Positions 59,860 to 64,000 of a stretch of DNA of 64,000 nucleotides are shown here, in pieces; positions within the stretch are counted from its first letter, which is position 1; each line of letters opens with the position of its first letter. Position numbers and translations under genes: made by a program. The notes beneath the pieces were generated by a model that saw only the letters and a program-made list of their open reading frames with translations, was not told the DNA's origin and searched no databases. The DNA comes from Hevea brasiliensis (taxonomy: Eukaryota > Streptophyta > Magnoliopsida > Malpighiales > Euphorbiaceae). The DNA is taken from NCBI RefSeq assembly GCF_030052815.1, contig NC_079498.1, forward strand, positions 72,774,992-72,838,991, in the 5' to 3' direction.

Positions 59860-60317
59860 TACCTCAAATTTGCCAGATTTCCTACCCCTTTGTGGTGCAG
59901 GAGCAGGTCTCTCTGCTTATGTTGGAGTAGTTGTAGTAGTTCTACATGGACAGTTCCTCAACTGATGCTCTGTCAACCCACACCTTAAGCAGGCACTAGT
60001 CACTCTCCAACACTCCCCCTTATGCCATTTCAGGCAATGCGGACATACAGAAGATGCTGGGGCTGGTCCCCTGAACCCCGTCCCTAGAGAGCTGCCCACT
60101 GATGGTATGGACTGACCTCTCCTAGGGGTGAACTGCAGCCTAGGCCCCTAAGACTGACCCTAACCTTGAGGTTAACCTAAACTCTGTGCAGGTAGACCTT
60201 TGAACTTCTTTCCTAGTACAGGAGATGAGCTAGACTAACCCAGGCCCCTCTTCTGCTGTCTCTCCCTTCTAGTCTGCTCACTTATTCTAACCTTTTCAAC
60301 TTTTAATGTAGCTTTCA
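59860..60317 (-). pseudogene. Element C gag C-terminus with zinc knuckles
   Basis: The frame at 60099-59917 has two knuckles, CPHCLKWHKGEC (CX2CX3HX3C) and CLRCGLTEHQLRNC (CX2CX4HX4C). Flanking sequence is basic and Gly/Pro-rich but broken by several stops. These knuckles bind element RNA during packaging. Confidence 0.8.
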
Positions 60318-60821
60318 CTAATTTAGTGAAGTCTGAATTCCCAAGGCAGTAATCATGATCTTTATGTTATCATTTAATCCCTCTTCAAATCTCTTACACC
60401 TTTCAACTTCATTAGAGACTATCTCCCTTTCGTAGCAGCTCAGTCTGACAAATTCCTTTTCATACTCGGCTACTATCAGCTGTCTCTGCCTCAAGTTAAT
60501 GAACTCTCTTCTTCTCTCTTCCAGGTATACACTACCCACATATTTCTTCTTGAATTCTGAGAGGAAGAAGTCCCAAGTTATTACTTCTGGTTGCACTTCA
60601 CTAGACACTGTTGTGGAGGTAGAGGTGGTGGTGGTGGTGGCATTACCCCAGCCATTTGTCTGAAGAATTAGGCCATTTGCTGGAACATGGCCTATGGAGG
60701 CTGAGCAGGCTCACTGAGTCAAGTGAGCAAAGTGAGCGTGTTCTCCCCTACCCCGCCTCAATCGCAGTGGAGCATGACTCTCCACTTCCTCCTCAACTGC
60801 CCTCTGAGATATGGGGTCCAT
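60318..60821 (-). pseudogene. Element C gag N-terminal part, deleted and broken
   Basis: The start MDPISQRAVEEEVESH at 60821 matches D's gag start. After about 35 codons a stop occurs and the Gln-rich and first capsid-like part is missing or scrambled. The frame 60608-60318 then resumes the gag domain with ITWDFFLSEFKKKYV, QRQLIVAEYEKEFVRLS and RCKRFEEGLND. It is clearly non-functional. Confidence 0.8.
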
Positions 60822-60891
60822 ATCCTAATCAAAATAACAAAGACAAATAGATCTGCATTAGTGTTACCTCGACTCTTACAAATGTAATACA

Positions 60892-63800
60892 TGTCACACC
60901 TTACCCCTTTGTAAGGCATAACATGATCTCGTAGAATACCTAATGAACTACCAAACTTCACCTACCGATAACTCATTAAGTATCCTATAAGGGATTTTAA
61001 AAAAATTTCTTACTTTTTATAAGTGGTGAGCATTTTCTAACAGGTATTAAAACATTTAATTAAAGTTGAAAACTAGTTAAAATTTTTGGCCCATTTTATT
61101 TTTTCCGTAAATTTTATTAAAATTTTGGCAGAGTGCCGTCTATATTTTCAGAAAACAGTTCTTCAAATTCCTGTATAAAGCACTTTCAATAATTTGTCTC
61201 AACAACTTCTTCAAATTCACAATCATCCCAATCAATTTCAACATCATTTATCAATCTACAAAAATTCAAATCCACAATTTCCAATATTTAACAATCATCA
61301 AAATAACATTAATTAATTTCATTAAATTTAAAACAAAATACTTTCATTCATATTTCATTAAAGATAAAACAATTTATATACATCATTATAAAAATTTACA
61401 TTAAGAGAAATTCAAACTAAAATTTATTACAAACTTTATACAAACTGCTCAAGACCAGTTTTACATGTCCATACCTTTACATACTTTACATACATCAAAA
61501 TAAATTTTTACAGTCAGGGCATAAAATATACCCGATAGACTTCAGGGTAGTAGCTCCTCTGTCCTCAGCAGCTCACTCTGCTGCTCTTCTAGTCTCTATA
61601 TCTGTGATAGCAATAACAGCCATCGCTGAGTACTAGGACTCAGTGGTGCACAACATACTAAAATAACCTTTATATAGAATTCAAATCATATTTATTCAAA
61701 AATTAGACTGAACATGAGAATTAAATACAAAACATGAATTATGAGATTTTAATCCAAACAATTTCATTTCGAAGTGTCAAAACCAATTTCATAAAACTCA
61801 CAGTTATATCATGCCATTCGAAACAATTATAATCTCAATAGCTAGAGGCTAAGGAGAAGTCACATCACAAGACTATCTAGCTCAAATATATGGGAACCCA
61901 TCCTTTTTCTTCTTCTACTAGCACACACCTCAACACTTCAGCCAGAGAAGGAATCAAAATTCGAAACTGATTATCCCCACTAGTCATGCTAGTGAGGTGT
62001 TCAAATATATGGTCATGACACTGTGGTTTCAAAACTTATCTTAACAATTTACTAAACATTTATGCCATCTCAAATATACACAAATAACTTTCAACAATTT
62101 AAATCACAAGCATCATAAATACTTCATCATAATGATGTCACAATTCAATATTTCAAATTATTCAAACTAATATGCAGAAGAAAATTTACAGAAATTCTAC
62201 GTTGTGCACAAACCTTATATGAGTCGCCTTTTGGCCTTGACTCGAGGCCTCGGGTTCCTTCCCGGTATTCTTTTCCACTGAAACACACAGTTTCACAGTG
62301 TTTCAGTATCATAACTTAGCATAAATCCAAAAATAAATTCAAATTCACTTTTATCTAGCTTATATATGCTAAACTTGATGTTCTTTAAAATTTGTGTTTT
62401 GGGGTTACTATTCAAGACACTATTCAAGTCAATTTGTTGACATTCTAAGGCTTAATAGGTATGGAATTCCAACTTCACCCACATACCACATTTTGGTCAC
62501 CAATTTTGTTGGTTTTGATTGTTTACTCAAATTCTAAGTCTTTTAGGCAAATTTGCAAATTTTCAGTTTTTGTGTCTTATGTTACACTGTTCCACTGATC
62601 ATTTTTCTGTTAGAATTTGGCAAAATTTTCTTTATAGAAAATGTTCCCTATTGTCTTAACTTTATTCTTCTTTTTGAATCACTTCAATTGGAGTTTTTAA
62701 GCTCAAGTTATAGCCATTTAAATCATGGTTTCCAGATTGAACTTAACCCAGATTTCTGGGTACCAAACTAGTTCTGGCAGTTTTAGGTCACTAACTTTGG
62801 GTGGCCAAATGACTTGGTTAAGGGCATAATTTGGGTTTGTGTTCTTCATGAAAGTTTTAGGTCTATATCTCAAATTTCCACCGGTAAAATTTCAGGTGAT
62901 TTAGACCTGCTAGCCCAAGTTATGGACATTGTTCATTTGGTCAATTTTGTACAAGTCAGACTGCATAAGTCCGGATTTGGTCAATTTGTTCACTAGGTTT
63001 TGGTCACTTTTTGGGCATGATTCCTAAATAAAAAAATGTTCCATTTTGTGTCTATTTTCATTCCCAATTGGTCTCATACCAATTGGACTTGTAAATTTTC
63101 AATTTTGGTCCCTCAAAGGGACCTTGGTCCTGCTGCCTGCAGCATGACCCTAAGCAATCCGAATTTGCATTTGGTTCTAACACTTCTAACATACTCCAAT
63201 TGGTCACAAATGACCATTTCTCACCTCAAATCAAGTCCAACACACTATTTAATACATTCTCACATTTTTGTCTCCAAAACCCTAGATGCCAAAACCCTAG
63301 TTCATGCCATTTGTTGCATTTAATTAATTTAACACCTATACACATGCTTCCTTAACTCATTCAAGCTTACCTACTCTACTAATTCAATCAAAACCATGTA
63401 TACACCCATCAAACCCTAACTTGCTGAAATTCACATATGATCCCTCAAGAAAAATTTTATTTTCATTTAAAGTTTATTCAACTAAAAACACATGTATTAA
63501 ACTCAAAATTCCAAAGTAAATAGCTTACCTCAACTTTGAAGTTCAATAGCCCAATTTCTTCTTTCTTTTCTTCTTTCTTTCTTGCTCAATCTCCTCTTCT
63601 AGTTGTCAAAACATGTTTTAACTATGGTGAGTAATTTTTCTATGGTGAGATTTTTAGTTTCTCGACCTCAAAGATGAGCCTTAATGGTGATTTGGTGAGG
63701 GAGAGCTAAGAGAGAAGTGTGGCGGCACCTTGATGAAGAAGATGACTTTTTGTTTTTTTTTTTTTTCTTTTCTTTTATGAATTTTTATACTCTTGGAAGA

Positions 63801-64000
63801 CCAAAATTATACAAATTTTATTTCTTTTTAATTAGTGTTTATTACATCATGCATGATGTCATGCATGATGTCACCAATTTCCACTTTTTCTTTTTCCTTT
63901 TCTTTTTTTTTTTCTATTCATTTTTCCATTAGTTCTTTAATTTAATTCTCGATTCCAAATTTTTCTTTTCTCTAATTTTATTTGACAGTTAGGTCAAGAG
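60892..64000 (-). repeat. B-family LTR H, running off the window
   Basis: Starts TGTCACACCTTACCCC in C's leader 70 bases beyond the gag start and matches B's LTRs to the window edge, with moderate divergence. With a 3.7-kb LTR it should end near 64.6 kb. The expected target copy is ATACA (60887-60891). Features: acceptor TTTATACAG at 61171, stem-loop at 61626-61643, donor GAG|GTAAGC at 63528, all on the minus strand. Whether it is a solo LTR or a full element cannot be seen, and C's own 5' LTR lies beyond it. Confidence 0.88.
61626..61643 (-). other. LTR stem-loop (H copy)
   Basis: CTGAGTACTAGGACTCAG, identical to B's intact copy, in the context GCACCACTGAG...CTCAGCGATGG followed by TTGCTATCACAG. 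Confidence 0.7.

Overview
This window is plant nuclear DNA, most likely from a dicot. It is almost entirely a stack of nested LTR retrotransposons, with no complete host gene. The coding remains are plant Ty3/gypsy chromovirus proteins (gag with two zinc knuckles, DPGS protease, FIDD reverse transcriptase, RNase H, integrase with GPY/F and a C-terminal chromodomain, as in the Tekay/Del group). Their primer sites match initiator Met-tRNA. LTR style and a Tekay-rich genome would fit Euphorbiaceae, but I cannot name a species.

Layout. 1-1132: ends of two LTRs, one inside the other. 1133-5880: AT-rich sequence with one decayed open frame (3021-3485, minus). 5881-11010: decayed L1-type LINE on the minus strand, split by a solo LTR (7818-10240). 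11799-11853: a possible first exon of a host gene with a good splice donor. 11964 onward: host element C, a minus-strand chromovirus whose remains run to 60891 and which carries all later insertions. In its 3' LTR sits solo LTR A1 (13944-37553, target duplication CAAAT), which holds truncated element A2 (from 16117); element B (22050-34232, GGGCA) is inserted in the decayed A2/A1 junction. In C's integrase sits gag-only element D (39508-48433, TCAGC). In C's RNase H sits solo LTR F (49338-57954, TTCCC/TTCCT), which holds solo LTR G (52951-57853, CCCTT). C's leader is interrupted at 60892 by LTR H, which leaves the window. D's left LTR also holds a 171-bp TRIM-like insertion (GTCAG) absent from D's right LTR.

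The order of insertion can be read directly: C first, then A1, D, F and H in C; G in F; A2 in A1; B in the remains of A2/A1; and the 171-bp insertion in D. Removing F or D restores the C reading frame at the junction, which confirms the nesting.

The most interesting signals lie inside the very long LTRs (3.6-4.9 kb). All families share a short stem-loop whose two arms change together between families, a consensus splice donor near the start and consensus acceptors near the end, suggesting a structured leader intron inside the LTR. C's integrase also carries a 75-bp GT-AG, 21% GC insertion that looks like an intron. Element B is the best preserved, with pol broken mainly by one TGG-to-TGA change, but its protease region is scrambled in a way that may reflect consensus errors.
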